The notes below the pieces were generated by a model. The model was not told the origin of the DNA, made no database searches, and saw nothing but the letters and a program-made list of their open reading frames with translations. A stretch of 64,000 nucleotides of DNA from Cladocopium goreaui (taxonomy: Eukaryota > Sar > Dinophyceae > Suessiales > Symbiodiniaceae). Position 1 is the first letter of the stretch. Every line of letters starts with the position of its first letter. The position numbers and the translations under genes are program-made. Below are positions 31,008 through 41,862 of the stretch, in pieces. The stretch spans positions 1 through 64,000 of the forward strand of contig CAMXCT020002367.1 of NCBI GenBank assembly GCA_947184155.2, written 5' to 3'.

Positions 31008-31427
31008 CTGAAAACGAAAAACCGATTGGATGGCTACACGTACTACCTGTGAAACTGAAAACAGTGGATGAAAACTGTTTAAATGACCTTCACAGATAAC
31101 TGTTGATTAAACAAATTGACTCAGCAAACACGTTTGGCTTTGACGAGGGTGTTACCAAAATTGGTTTTTGTTTTTAAGTCACAATAAGACCATTATTTGT
31201 TTTGGGATTGTTTGTGTTTGCAAGAGTTTCCTTTGTTTGCTGCACATACAATGCGGTAGATGTGTATATGGATGTTTGGTACTTATACCCTGATGTCAGT
31301 ATTTATAACATATAATTATTATATATTTGGCATGCCGACAGATTCAGGTTGGTAACCAGAAGGGGCTTACGCTTCGAAACTACGCTGTCCAGTTTTTAGA
31401 CATTGCGATCACTACGTGAAAGCACTC
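31008..31427 (-). repeat. Split direct repeat A1 (outer terminal copy)
   Basis: 420-bp copy of the internal A2 repeat. It is the 5' end of the element on the minus strand and should hold the promoter. The first recombinase-frame ATG (30615) is about 390 bp downstream. Its outer edge, GAAAGCACTC, abuts an unrelated RT fragment. Confidence 0.9.
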
Positions 31428-32515
31428 AATCCAGTCAACCGCTTGGAAAGTGCAGCCTTGAAACCGGCTTCCAACTGCTCAAAGGAAATCAAGAGCCCCA
31501 AGGTTTTGAAAATGCCATTGAAGGGAGGGGCCTTGTCTCCCGGATCGGCAAACCAAATTCCCAACATCCTGAACAACGCCTCCATGCAGAAGGTGTTGTC
31601 TCTGGCTTGCTGCAGACAACTGTAAAATCATCGAAGAAGGCAGTGAGCACTAAATGAAGCGCCTTCAAAGCAATAAAGGAAGTGCAATTCGAGATGCGCA
31701 AGAATGCTGTATATGTAACACTGCCAACTGCGCCAAAAGGTAACGCCCCAACTCTGAAAAGTTTGTAGGACCCACCCGGTTTACGCACCGCTATCTTCAG
31801 TAGTTCGTGGTGGTAGGGGTCAACTCCAAACTGTCTGTAAGCTTGTTTGAAGTCGAACATTCTACCGACCAATTCCAACGCCACAGGATCATTGCAGTGG
31901 TCCAAGATGTAGGCCAGGTAGGAGCACAATTGGTCAATGGATTGCACTCTCAATTTCTCCCTCAGGCCATAAGCGGCATTGACGCCGTTGATGGAGAAGT
32001 CGTCCATCAATCGCACCTTGTTGGCTTGCTGCAAGGGGTACCTCTTCGCAATGCACTCGGGTTTGCAGTGATCTGCGGGATAAAGCCATCCCTGTTCGAC
32101 CTCCTTCTGCGTTTCATCCCAGACAAACTGATCATGTTCTCCATCAGTTGCTGAAGTCAAAGCAACTGTGACCGCTGCGTTCAATGCAGGGGCCAACTTC
32201 AGGAGATGATCCAGGGAGTATTCCGGCCAGCCTGTCAGACTGAATCCTTTGATGACGTCGTCAATCACCCCAGCGTCCTTGTACTGTAGGTCCACCAGAA
32301 TCTCCTTCCACAGAAGGAGCTTCTTCCCCTTCAAGACTCGTCTCAAATGAAGCGGCATTTGAGCGTGCAAATCTTCTTCTTGGGATTTGAGTTCGAGGGA
32401 CCTCTTCAGCCACTTCCTAAAGAACTGCGCCGCAACGCTTCCATTAACAAGGTAACGTCGTCCATTACGGTCCCGCTGTTTTTGCTTGTTTTGAAAACAA
32501 GCATCTTGCCATTTC
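31428..32515 (-). pseudogene. Fragment of a second DIRS-type reverse transcriptase
   Basis: A minus frame from about 32515 reads KWLKRSLELKSQEEDLH, then KGKKLLLWKEILVDLQY, VRLMDDFSINGVNAAYG, GRMFDFKQAYRQFGV, VGALPFGAVGSVTYTAFL and TAFFDDFTVVCS. These are RT blocks in order, including the catalytic FDDF. A single-base frameshift near 31,620 follows, after which the other frame continues (LGIWFADPGDKAPPFNGIF) up to the edge of the split-repeat element at 31427. The methyltransferase part and RNase H are missing. It is clearly diverged from the RT at 23-26 kb (R-V-x-D-D-F versus R-V-I-D-D-C), so it is a different family member. Confidence 0.75.
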
Positions 32516-32719
32516 GATAACCCTCATGGCACTTTCTGTTACCATGGATTTTGCATCATGTGCAAATGCCTTGCGTTTTACAGCACTTTGTGTCCATTTT
32601 GTGCTATTTCCAATGGGTTTTACAAGTCCATGTGCAAATCAGCGAAAAAAAACCGCTTGGTAGCCAGCAATATGTTAAATTCTTGTTGCGCACATTATAG
32701 AGCAGATTTGGACATGTAC

Positions 32720-32870
32720 ACTGATTCTTATATATATATATGCAAGTACATATACATATATTTATGTATCCACATATATATATATATCCAAATATATATA
32801 TATGTGTAACCTGACATACACAGACATGCAAATATATATTTATATATATATACATATGCATATAAATTCG
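32720..32870. repeat. AT microsatellite (ATATAT / ATACAT)
   Basis: A broken run of TATATA, CATATA and TGCATATA units. Flanks show nothing recognisable: 32516-32720 holds only the poorly coding start of the RT fragment and 32870-32927 the end of the next transposase. Confidence 0.8.
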
Positions 32871-32927
32871 AGACAAGGAGAAATCTCTAGACTTACAGGA
32901 AAACACATCTCTGACACTGCAGGTTTG

Positions 32928-34492
32928 TCATCCCTCTGACGCCAGGTGTCCCAAGCTGGACAACAAAGCGGGGATTCCGACATTGTGCCGCCAAACCCAG
33001 CTGTACACATAGGCTCTCAGACTGTCGTTGACAGATCTGTCCAGAGCGTTTTTGTTGGCCACTTCGCGTGGCACATACTGCTTCAGTGACTTCCATTGGC
33101 GGTCAAGAACTTGGGTTCCGGCCGCTTTGCGACGAGGACCACGCGGTTTGGTGAATTGCATTTTGGAGTGATTCACTTGTGAAAACTTCAGACGCTTGGC
33201 CTTGGCATGAGCTCGCCAAGACCGGGCGCCATCGGCGAACACGGTAGCGGAGCCATGGATGCGAGACATGAAGGCACAAGCTTCAATCTCACTGTTGCTT
33301 TCCACTGACCAACTTATGAGGAAGTTCTGCCAACACGATCTTTCCTCCTTGGCCTCGCTCCACTAGGCCTCCCCACCGCCAGTACAATAGGAGATGCTTC
33401 GGCTTCTCACGAGGATGCACCTTGCGCCATGACGCGATCTGAGAAGACCAGTGCCTGGAAGTGTGTGCTGCATAGTTTTAAAAAAAAGACACGAACGCGT
33501 TCCATTTGACTCGTTTGTGGAAACTAAGATAAATGGACAGGATACGGATTCTTCAGGCTGATCGGCATTTTGCGGACAGAGGTGACATCGGCTTCGACGG
33601 AGCCACGGAGCTTCCATGACTCTTCTTTGCACATGCGCAGACCTGCCTCTGCTTCAAGGTGGCGAAGACGATCCATCACCAAGCGCACCACTTTGTAGTT
33701 TTCACAAGCCTGGCAACGGGGCTTCAACCATTTTTATCTTGTGTGGTTAAACCTAGGCCATGGTCATTCGAAACCGTAAGAGGGAGAAAGGCCGTCATAG
33801 CGAAAAAAACATGATATGACCTGGATCGCAAGCCGAGAAACCAAAGGCCACGCATTCTGCGGCCGCGGATACTTTCTGGTCGCATAAACCTTAATAATGC
33901 CCAAAAGCCGCACCGGTGTCAGCAACCCAAAGCGTCCAAGTCCACAAAGCCAGGTTTGCAGGGACAAGCAATTGGTGTACTTCTTGCATTCCCAATTCGA
34001 GCATCTGTAGTACAAGGATCCTTCTGAACCCGCATCGTGACGAGGAACTGGTCCGAGCAGTTGCCCCACGCCACACGAACTACACAGTCCGGGCCGATTG
34101 ACAAAGCCCAGAGATTGCAACTCCTCTAAGGCCTTCTCCGGCTTTGAGCAAACAGAGCCGCCTGAGCCTTGCCTGTCATGTCTTTGGTCGAAAGTCTTCT
34201 TGTCGCCAGAGTAGTTGGCACGAGCTATGGCTTGCCGTTTCCGAGAGGACACAGCGACCTTTTTTGCTGGCTTGGCACCCCTTTTCCTCGCAGCAGCAGT
34301 GCCAGTCCCACGGCACGTTCTACTCTGCTTCGATTTGGCCTTGCATTGGTTAGCCTTCAGCAGCTTTCTAAACTCAGGAGCACCACGGCAACAGCAAGTT
34401 GCCAAGGTGTGCTTGGTGGAGCCACAGAGTCGACATGACTTCCCTTTGTTCAGAGGCATCTTGACCGCTACCTCCTTTTCGACGCGAAACAA
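32928..34492 (-). pseudogene. IS1595/Merlin-like DDE transposase, broken
   Basis: Ordered minus-strand pieces fit the ISXO2/IS1595 (Merlin) family. 33764-34492 has a Cys knuckle (CRLCGSTKHTLATCC) and a zinc ribbon (GLCSSCGVGQ…LYYRCSNWECKKYTNC), then a helical part. 33524-33727 has WKLRGSVEADVTSVRK, the first catalytic Asp in the family's 'VEVDET/A' setting. 32928-33305 has TVFADGARSWRAHAKAKRL (second Asp), FSQVNHSKMQF, and TQVLDRQWKSLKQYVP with LRAYVYSWVWRHN, the family's C-terminal 'TN-IE-W-LK … Y-WR-N' block. The pieces are in different frames with no clean introns, so this is a decayed copy. No terminal inverted repeats were found. Confidence 0.6.
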
Positions 34493-34847
34493 AACTGCGG
34501 AACCAATCGAGAAAGGAAGCTAGCTTTGGATGCACACATAAATTTCTGTCATTTTATCATTGGAGATGAATATATGTTATATATATATATGGTATTTGGA
34601 GACTCACAGACATTTTCTAGAGAAATGCACTCTTTGTGGAAACCAACATGAAAATGGATTATATCTAGAGCTTGGCGCAACCTGCCAGACGACCTTGCAA
34701 AAGACCTGTTCCAAGCTTTGAGATGCAGCCTTCATGTAACATGCCCAATATAGATGCGACACTCAGTTGGGAAGTGCTCACTGACATGCCAAAACAAAGG
34801 CGGCAGCATTCTTTTCCAGACACTTCAGAGAGGTATGTACATAGAAC

Positions 34848-36146
34848 CTACCTGCGAGTCTGCGGTCCATGCTGCAGTTGCCACTGCAACGTACTCTTCA
34901 ATCTTTTCTGCATTGACAGAAGACTGCGCGGCACCTCTCCTGAATAGCGCTTCCCATGCCAGCAGCGTGGTTTTCCATTCAGAGATGTGTCCCAAAAATT
35001 GGAACAACGAAGCCAAATTTCGCCACTGTATCGGCCAGTCTTGATCAAATGAAGCTTCCGCGGAACCCCGCAGAAAGTGCAGACTCCATACTTGGAAGGT
35101 CTAGATTGCAGAGACAGAAAGCGATACGGACCAAGAGGTCTGGCCTTTCTCTCCCGTCGGACAGATGATGACGAAGCTGAAGGCTGCTCGCCGCCTGCAG
35201 CCGGGACGTCAACTTCAGGAGTGGAAACCCTGCTGTCTGACTGCGCACACGCATTTGGTGTGTTGATTACATGTTCCTCTCTGTCCAAAATCTTGCGAGC
35301 CCACAGCGGAATATCCACCGAGAGACCATCATCGATACCGTTTGCGCGATCCTGTTGAAAATCTCTGTGCAGTATCCGAAAACGATTCAAGTCTCTCTCA
35401 GTCGATGAATGCAACTCCAGTTTCTGCTGCAAATGCCTAGGTGACTCATCCCCGTTCACATCGGACAAATCCTCTTCTGCCTCATCCACACTGCTATCCA
35501 TTCCTTCGTCCGGCAGCATGTGCATGGCCAGCGGACATTCAGATGCAGGAGCCACAGAGGGCGATGCGTCGGTCTCAACCAAACCAGAAGTAGCTTCCCC
35601 AGAAATACGGAGAGGCAAAGCATGAGTCGTCGAAAACATACTTGAAGGCACCAATTCTCGCAGCGCAGTCGTGCACTGCGTAAACCACGGCAGAGCATGA
35701 CCATCTGGAAAACAAGGTAATCGAGGCACTGCCAGCCGCTTCTCCAAGACATGGATGGCTGTCAGGAGAGCATGAGGAAGCGGTACTTGCTTTCTCACCA
35801 CACGAAACCACATCTCTGACAGAACTTTACCAGACTGCCGGAGCTGGTGCCAATCGTATGCCGCGCGAATAGCCACGCTGACTTCTTCTGCCAAGACATC
35901 CCCATGCATGTGTAATGCTAAGACATGGTGAAGATCCCACAAGTCTTCAGATGTCACTTCAGACCAAGAGGCACAAATGGGCGGCAAGCGCACATGCGCA
36001 CATTTCAACAAAATCAAATATGTAAGAGCAAGAACCAACTGGTCCATGAGCACACGGAAAGTTTGGGTTTCAGCCAATGGCTCGCGTGTCACTATGTAGA
36101 GAAACGGTGTAAAACAAACCATGCCAAAACCAGCAAGCAGTTTCAA
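34848..36146 (-). CDS. 432-residue open frame with C-terminal zinc-ribbon-like motif
   Basis: Open from ATG at 36146. The N-terminal ~150 residues are hydrophobic and helical (MDQLVLALTYLILLKCAHV), the middle is acidic (DSSVDEAEEDLSDVNGDE) and Ser-rich. The end has KYGVCTFCGVPRKLHL…WLRCSNFWDTS…RCWHGKRY, a C-x2-C / C / C ribbon like the one in the transposase 400 bp downstream. The frame ends at a good donor (CGCAG|GTAGGT, near 34853), so it may be an upstream exon of that transposase gene. The obvious acceptor (TTCCGCAG near 34503) is out of phase by one base, so the link is tentative. Confidence 0.4.
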   Translation of the reverse strand: MKLLAGFGMVCFTPFLYIVTREPLAETQTFRVLMDQLVLALTYLILLKCAHVRLPPICASWSEVTSEDLWDLHHVLALHMHGDVLAEEVSVAIRAAYDWHQLRQSGKVLSEMWFRVVRKQVPLPHALLTAIHVLEKRLAVPRLPCFPDGHALPWFTQCTTALRELVPSSMFSTTHALPLRISGEATSGLVETDASPSVAPASECPLAMHMLPDEGMDSSVDEAEEDLSDVNGDESPRHLQQKLELHSSTERDLNRFRILHRDFQQDRANGIDDGLSVDIPLWARKILDREEHVINTPNACAQSDSRVSTPEVDVPAAGGEQPSASSSSVRRERKARPLGPYRFLSLQSRPSKYGVCTFCGVPRKLHLIKTGRYSGEIWLRCSNFWDTSLNGKPRCWHGKRYSGEVPRSLLSMQKRLKSTLQWQLQHGPQTRR

Positions 36147-37281
36147 CCATCTTGATCCAGCAGCAACCCTCTTGAATTATGATAAGCCAGTTACAATTTG
36201 TATTTATCTGCGTTAGAAAACAGGAACTATTACTACTTAAGAAACAACCATGATTTTTATAATTGATACAAACCATTATTTAGGAATCATGAAGAATGCA
36301 CAATCTCCACACCGATCAATGCTGCCACGGCCCGGAAGCTGAGATGCGCACCTGACATGGCGTACCCAATGAGCTTTCAAACATTAAACCCAACTCAAGT
36401 CATCGACTCACGCATCCAAATGTTTTTAACATCCCACCGATACCCAGGTAAACACAAAATATAATTACACTAAAGCACTGCCGTGTCAAGAAACTTGTTT
36501 CACCCTCGACTCCCACATGCTGACGTCGGACTCCTTCTTTTCGCTCCAGACGCAACACACAGTCACAGGGAAACACAAACACAACAGGAAAACCAAAACA
36601 AGGAAGGGAGCAAAGCTCCAAGGCACAAAGTGTTCCCTGTCTGTCTGTCTCATGATAAACTAGGTGACACTGCAGCTCTGTTCAAAAAATGAACTTACGA
36701 CACCACTCCCTTGAGCCGATGTCTCAACTGGTAAACTCGATTCCAGGTTTCCAGCTAACAAACCTCGCCTCTTCTAGGAAAGGTTTGTTGAAACAATTCC
36801 AGCTGCTACAAATCTACAAATTCACCTAGCGACAAAACACCGAAAGATTTCCAAAAGTTCTCAAAACGAACTGGTTCTCATCCAAACGTGAATAACCAGC
36901 TAGCTAACGCTAACCTAACGCTGACTAACGCTAACCTAACGGTGGCTAACGCAGTTAGGCTCTACTAAACTTAAACATTTAAACCGGTCGTGTAGCTCTT
37001 CAAGAACGAAGTGCTTCATCCACAATCTTCGGTACAATGTTCTTCTGGATGCAAAACATCATTGGACACAAAGTTCGATCTCCAAATCAGCTCGTCGCAT
37101 AAAAATGACATCTCACAGCTTCAAACCTCTATGGAGAACAGTTGAATGCCCCAAGCGCCAACCAAGCGAACCGATCGCACATGCGCTTTTTCCACCGGGA
37201 ACGAGTGCTGGCAGCTACGATCCAAATGAATTGGGCACCATGGAACAAGGAAGAAAACAAGGATTGATATGTGCATTGTTT
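36147..37281. other. No supported gene; short CTAACG repeats
   Basis: Stops in all frames. At 36896-36955 the units GCTAACCTAACG and CTGACTAACG alternate for about 60 bp, a small degenerate minisatellite. Nothing else is recognised. Confidence 0.3.
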
Positions 37282-37806
37282 TCACACATCCCCTCCCCTG
37301 TCCATGCGTGCCTTTCCTTTATACTCGTGCCGCCTTTTGGCAGCTTCCTTGCGCAAATTGCTGGCTTCTTTGGTGTCCTTCAACGACCACAGGCCTTCTT
37401 CTAAAGCCTTGACCAAAGCTCCATTGCCATACCACTTGGTGAGCGAGTCCGAGATGATGTGATGCCCCGGAACCCACCGATGTCGCGTGACTCAATCTGC
37501 TCCTGGATCTCCTTCACCGCCTGCTCTTCAATCTCTGGCTTTGCCCAAAAAGCCTCTTGCATCTCCTGACTGGTTTCTGTCCACACCTTCTCACACTGCT
37601 GATCAACACTTTCAGCGCACATCACCAAGCTAGACGCCATCTGTCGGCTGATCGTCGACGGCGAGCTTCTTGTTGGAGTTGTCCTTGGCGTGATTTTCGG
37701 ATCATCTTTTTTTTTCCGTCCAACGCCGTATGGCTTCCGCCAGGTCTTTTTTTTCCGTCCAACGCCGTATGGCTTCCGCCAGGTCGTTCAACATGTTTCC
37801 AATCAT
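37282..37806 (-). pseudogene. Unknown protein remnant with 39-bp duplication
   Basis: Starting at ATG 37806 the minus strand reads NDLAEAIRRWTEKK, immediately repeated (39-bp units starting at 37716 and 37755), and then DDPKITPRTTPTRSSPS and MASSLVMCAESVDQQCEKVW. The first repeat ends in eight A and the second in nine, which shifts the frame. A second shift near 37,470 leads to SDSLTKWYGNGALVKALEEG and a Lys/Arg-rich end at 37282. With those two indels reversed the product would be about 170 residues of helical, charged sequence. No family recognised. The shifts may be mutation or homopolymer sequencing error. Confidence 0.4.
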
Positions 37807-38495
37807 GTTGCATGTGAGATTAATTAACTAATTCACGCAGGGGCCAAGCTGTAGGGCCGCAAAAGTCAACTGGTAGAGGACCGATACATAGTCCTATTTC
37901 CTTGTCACGTTCGAAAAACAAGAACCGAAACACAAAGAACCAAGAGCAAAAACAACACAAAACACAAACCACAAGCAAAAGCAAACCACACAAAACACAC
38001 AAAAACACACAACCACACAGCAAAGATGTGACAGGTTCCAGTTATGGGTGAAAAAGACCTGTTGAGGCAAGAGGTGATATCTTAGTATCATCTCAGCGCA
38101 TGCAGATGACAACTTATGTGTCATGTTACGCAGGCCCATAATACAAGAAAACAACGAAAAAGCCACAAAAACACCATGGGCCACTTGAAGGGTGCAAAAA
38201 GCAACAAAGCTCAATGCGGAAACCAGGGATCCCCCCAGCCAGGATCCCCGAGATCACAAAGAGCAGCCTTCACGGCATGACATTCACCCTGACACTTTGA
38301 AGCAAACACCGACGACGCCGGGTCACAACAAAGTGGTGAGAAAAAAACTACCGCAGTGAAACATGAGAGTGAACCATGATCTAAGGTGAAAAGGACGTCG
38401 AGGCTACGGCACTCAGGGCACACTCAGAGTCCGCTCAGATCTGCTTTTCCAATCATCATACTGCATCAAAATTGGTTCCGGTAGGCACCATTGTG
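37807..38495. other. A/C-rich low-complexity stretch, no gene
   Basis: 37930-38025 is almost entirely A and C (ACACAAAACCACAAGCAAAA-type runs). The remainder has short frames only. It could be the 3' flank of the gene ending at 38496. Confidence 0.3.
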
Positions 38496-40632
38496 CTAGT
38501 GCTCTTGCAACTCGTCTTCATGGTATGGGAGATTGTACTCGTCATCGGTGCGTGGTGATATCTGTGCATTGAGTTCTTCGGACGAGGTGCTGGCTCCCTT
38601 GGCTGTATGGTGAAGCTGTAGTAAGGCTTTCTGTGCCTGGGTTACTTCGTAACAGGCAGATATGGTACAGCTATCCAAGATACAGCCAATTTGACGGAGT
38701 TGGCGTATAGCCGCCTCAAGGTCATTCACCCTCTGGGATGGGATGTTTTGGATTCCTTGAAGCTTCTGTCGGGCCTTCTCTAGAAGTTTGGTGGCATCAT
38801 CGACTTCACTGGTAGTGACCTGGCAGAGGGTCATTTGAGTGATGGACTGTGCAAGGCGATGGACAGCGGCGTCTTTGATAGGAGTCGGTCGCTCCATTCC
38901 AACGGACAAAGTTGTCTACAGGTTTGTAGGTGGACTAAGGCTTCAAGGTATTCAACTGGTGTTCACAGTATTGCCACCTTGGTCAAGAACGGGCATGTGG
39001 TGGTGTGGTGAAGATCATTGGCCGGTCGAAAGATTGGTTGATCAAAGGTCAAACGGCGACGGGCACCATGGCTAGATGTACTTTGACATCGCCCTACACT
39101 ACCATGCAATATTTAAGGTAGATCAACCCGAACACAAAAAACACCTTAAAAAACCCAGAAGAGGATTATTATAACCGCCCCCCACCGCCTCCCGTCCCAA
39201 ACTGGCGTCGGCATGCTAACGGCAAAGGTAGTCGCAGCGGGCAGTAATCAACCATGAGTACCCCATGGTGACAACGCCGCGCAACCTAGGTCAACTTACA
39301 GGCTGAATGCATGGATGGGACACAGGGGTATTCTGCGTCACCCATGTGGCTTACTGGAACTGCTCGTGTGAGGTGGTGCGAGGGTCGCCACTGCTACTAG
39401 CACCACTGGCGGCAGCAGTGGCGGGGGGGGGATCACTGCTCTCCGCTGGTTTCATCATTTGGGCGATGAGCGGGTGGGTTCGCTTGTCACTCAGGATCCG
39501 CGTCATTTCGCGAGTGAATGCCGCGGGGTCATCAACCAGCTCCTTCGCTTCCGCCAGTGGCCTGTCAAGGACAATGGCAATGAGCATTTCGCCACCATCT
39601 TTGTGGATTATAGTTGGTCAGCCGGCTTGTATCTCGGCGAGGATTGCCACCGCCTTGTTTTCACACAAAGTGCGTTCCCATTCCTCCAGAGCTCTTTGCG
39701 ATAGGGTGTTGCGATAGGGTGTCAGTCTGTGGTGGGGCTTTCAGGGCAGCTGGTGTCCCTAACGCTCGTAGGAAGGGGCTGTCGGGAGGAATGGGGGATG
39801 GGAAGCGCTGAATGGCCGCTACGGCACGTTGGACGTCATTTGCTTGCACATCATATGACGTGGTCGTTTTCTTGCTTATGGCAGGCTCGGAGTCAGCCCA
39901 TAGTTGCTCCAGTGTATATCCTGGTTTTGGTTCCATATACTTTCGGTTCCACACTGCATGATGGGACCATTGAGGCGCGTCATAGTTGATTTCCACTGAA
40001 TCCCTTTTCATGTCATATTCTTTGAGCATATCATCTAATTCTTGCAAGCTGGCAGCTCTGTGAATACAACATTGTCTGACAGCGCCATCGATGTGGAGTA
40101 GCCATCCCACAGGCATGTGAGAGTCCTCCAGGAGTCCGTCACCATTTTGCTCTATGATTGTACCCAACATGGGGACATCAATAGTTGCTTTGAGGCTGAC
40201 TTGAGCACGTTTGCACTTCCATGTGTCAGGTGCCAATAGGCCTCTGCCAGCCAAAAGCTCAAGCGAGGAGAACTGGGGTTGGTCATTCGCTGGTAACACC
40301 TCTTCTCTGATGACTAACTTCAGCCCATGTAGAGGCTGGGGTTGCTCCTTTTGAGGGTCTTGAGGTGATTGAGATGTGGTGTCCTTGGGTGTTGTGTCTT
40401 CAAACCAGGTGGGACGGACTGACTGGACTCCTATGGGACTTGCAGAACTAGCGGTTTTAATGCTTTCTCTGCGCAGACTATGGTAGACGGGCGGGATCAT
40501 CCATGCCGGCACAAAGACTGTGATAAACTGCACGTTCCAAATGACCTGCAAATTTTGCGGCTTGACTTCAGGCGTGATACATCTTACCTGACCATCGATC
40601 ACTCTGGTGTATGATTCAGCGCGGTCGAAGGA

Positions 40633-41441
40633 TGCGAAAATCCAACAGGACCTAATTACAACCACTAGAATCGTGCGCTTGCGTCGAATTGGGTCGGCTT
40701 AACTCCGCGTCGAGCGTTTAACAAGTTAAAACCCAAAAAACACGACAGCTTCACTGCGAACTCTCAAATCCTTTTTCCACACAGGAAAAACACGAAGGCA
40801 AGTTGTCTGTCATGCACATGCAGCATGTTATAGTTGGACTTCTTCTGTTTCAGCTGCTTTGCCTTTGCAACATGCAACGGCGGCGGTCGAAAAACATCAT
40901 CATCATGTTGGTGAATTCATTGGTGATGAATTCACCATCTTTCCAAAAATAAATCAGCTTCACTTCCATCTTCTCTTCAAACGCACTGTTTGCACAAATT
41001 CCAAAAACATCCAAACTGTTGACAAAAATAGTTGGCAGCTTCCGAAAATAAAACGCATCATGCAGAAAACAAGTCCAGTCAAGGTTGTGGTTGAAAACGC
41101 ATGCACATGTGTTTGAAAAACAACGTTGAGCTTGTTCAAAAAGTCGTCGATACCAAAATCATCTCCAAATTCATTTGCAGTCCAGTAAAACTCATTGCAA
41201 ATGAATTTCCATTCCAAAAACATTCTTCTTCTCCACCAAGTTGACGAAAAACATTCACATGCACATAAAACGCATCTTCACGGTATTGTAACCAATTCCA
41301 GTTGTTCTCAAACCATTCTGCATCAATTTCAGAGTTCTGCCCAAATAAACCATTGACAACATCATGTTGTAGCCACCATGCAAGTTACATCCAGAAACGT
41401 AGCACATGCAGTCCATATGCACAGGAGTGTATATTTCCATA
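40633..41441 (-). repeat. 3' LTR of the minus-strand copia element
   Basis: 809 bp, the partner of 52329-53131. Its left edge joins host gene sequence in frame across the AAGGA duplication. Confidence 0.9.
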
Positions 41442-41452
41442 CCCCCTTTTGC
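41442..41452 (-). other. Polypurine tract
   Basis: The minus strand reads GCAAAAGGGGG immediately before the 3' LTR start (TATGGAAAT). A purine run at this place primes plus-strand DNA synthesis in LTR retrotransposons. Confidence 0.75.
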
Positions 41453-41862
41453 TGCGTTTCCCATCCATAGACAGCCAAAAATCAAGAGAAGTCTCAAAGG
41501 CTCGCATGCCACACATATGTATAACGCGGTCATCTGTTCAACCTTCAGTGAGGACTTGCACACGAAGTCGCATCTTCACACCAGTTGCAGATGTATTGCA
41601 AAAATACTTGTGTACTTGAATTAGCCTTGTGTTGTAACCCATTGACCGTGTCCACATTCTCATTGATGTAGAAAAATAAAAAACAGTGTCAAAGTGCCAC
41701 ATTGAAATTGCTCCACAACGAATTCCCTGCAGTCCAGCTCATCGCAAAGGAAGCCCAAAGATTCTGCAGAGAGGATTCATCGTAACAAATTCCAGGCACA
41801 TTGCACATGCAAAACCAAAAATCGCCACATCCAGCTCCACATTGGCATCCGCAATCACTCCA

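Larger units (their letters stand above)
21764..31427 (-). mobile_element. DIRS/PAT-type tyrosine-recombinase retrotransposon with split direct repeats
   Basis: Read on the minus strand the structure is A1 (31427-31008), internal genes, B1 (23099-22662), A2 (22662-22236), a 34-bp spacer, and B2 (22201-21764). A1 and A2 are near-identical, as are B1 and B2. This A1-genes-B1A2B2 layout is the 'split direct repeat' of PAT/Ngaro-like elements, which integrate by tyrosine recombinase and make no target duplication; none is seen here. Genes: recombinase (broken), gag, and a fused methyltransferase-like/RT/RNase H polyprotein. The order recombinase-gag-pol differs from the usual gag-RT-RH-YR. Length 9.66 kb. 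Confidence 0.85.

Noticed and set aside
36896-36955. Telomere-like repeats (CTAACG, CTAACC)
   Set aside because: Units are mixed and not CCCTAAA/TTTAGGG; too short for a telomeric tract.
40859-41624. Plus-strand frames in 40.8-41.6 kb and their copies at 52.5-53.1 kb as genes
   Set aside because: They are within LTRs; the duplication is explained by the LTR pair.
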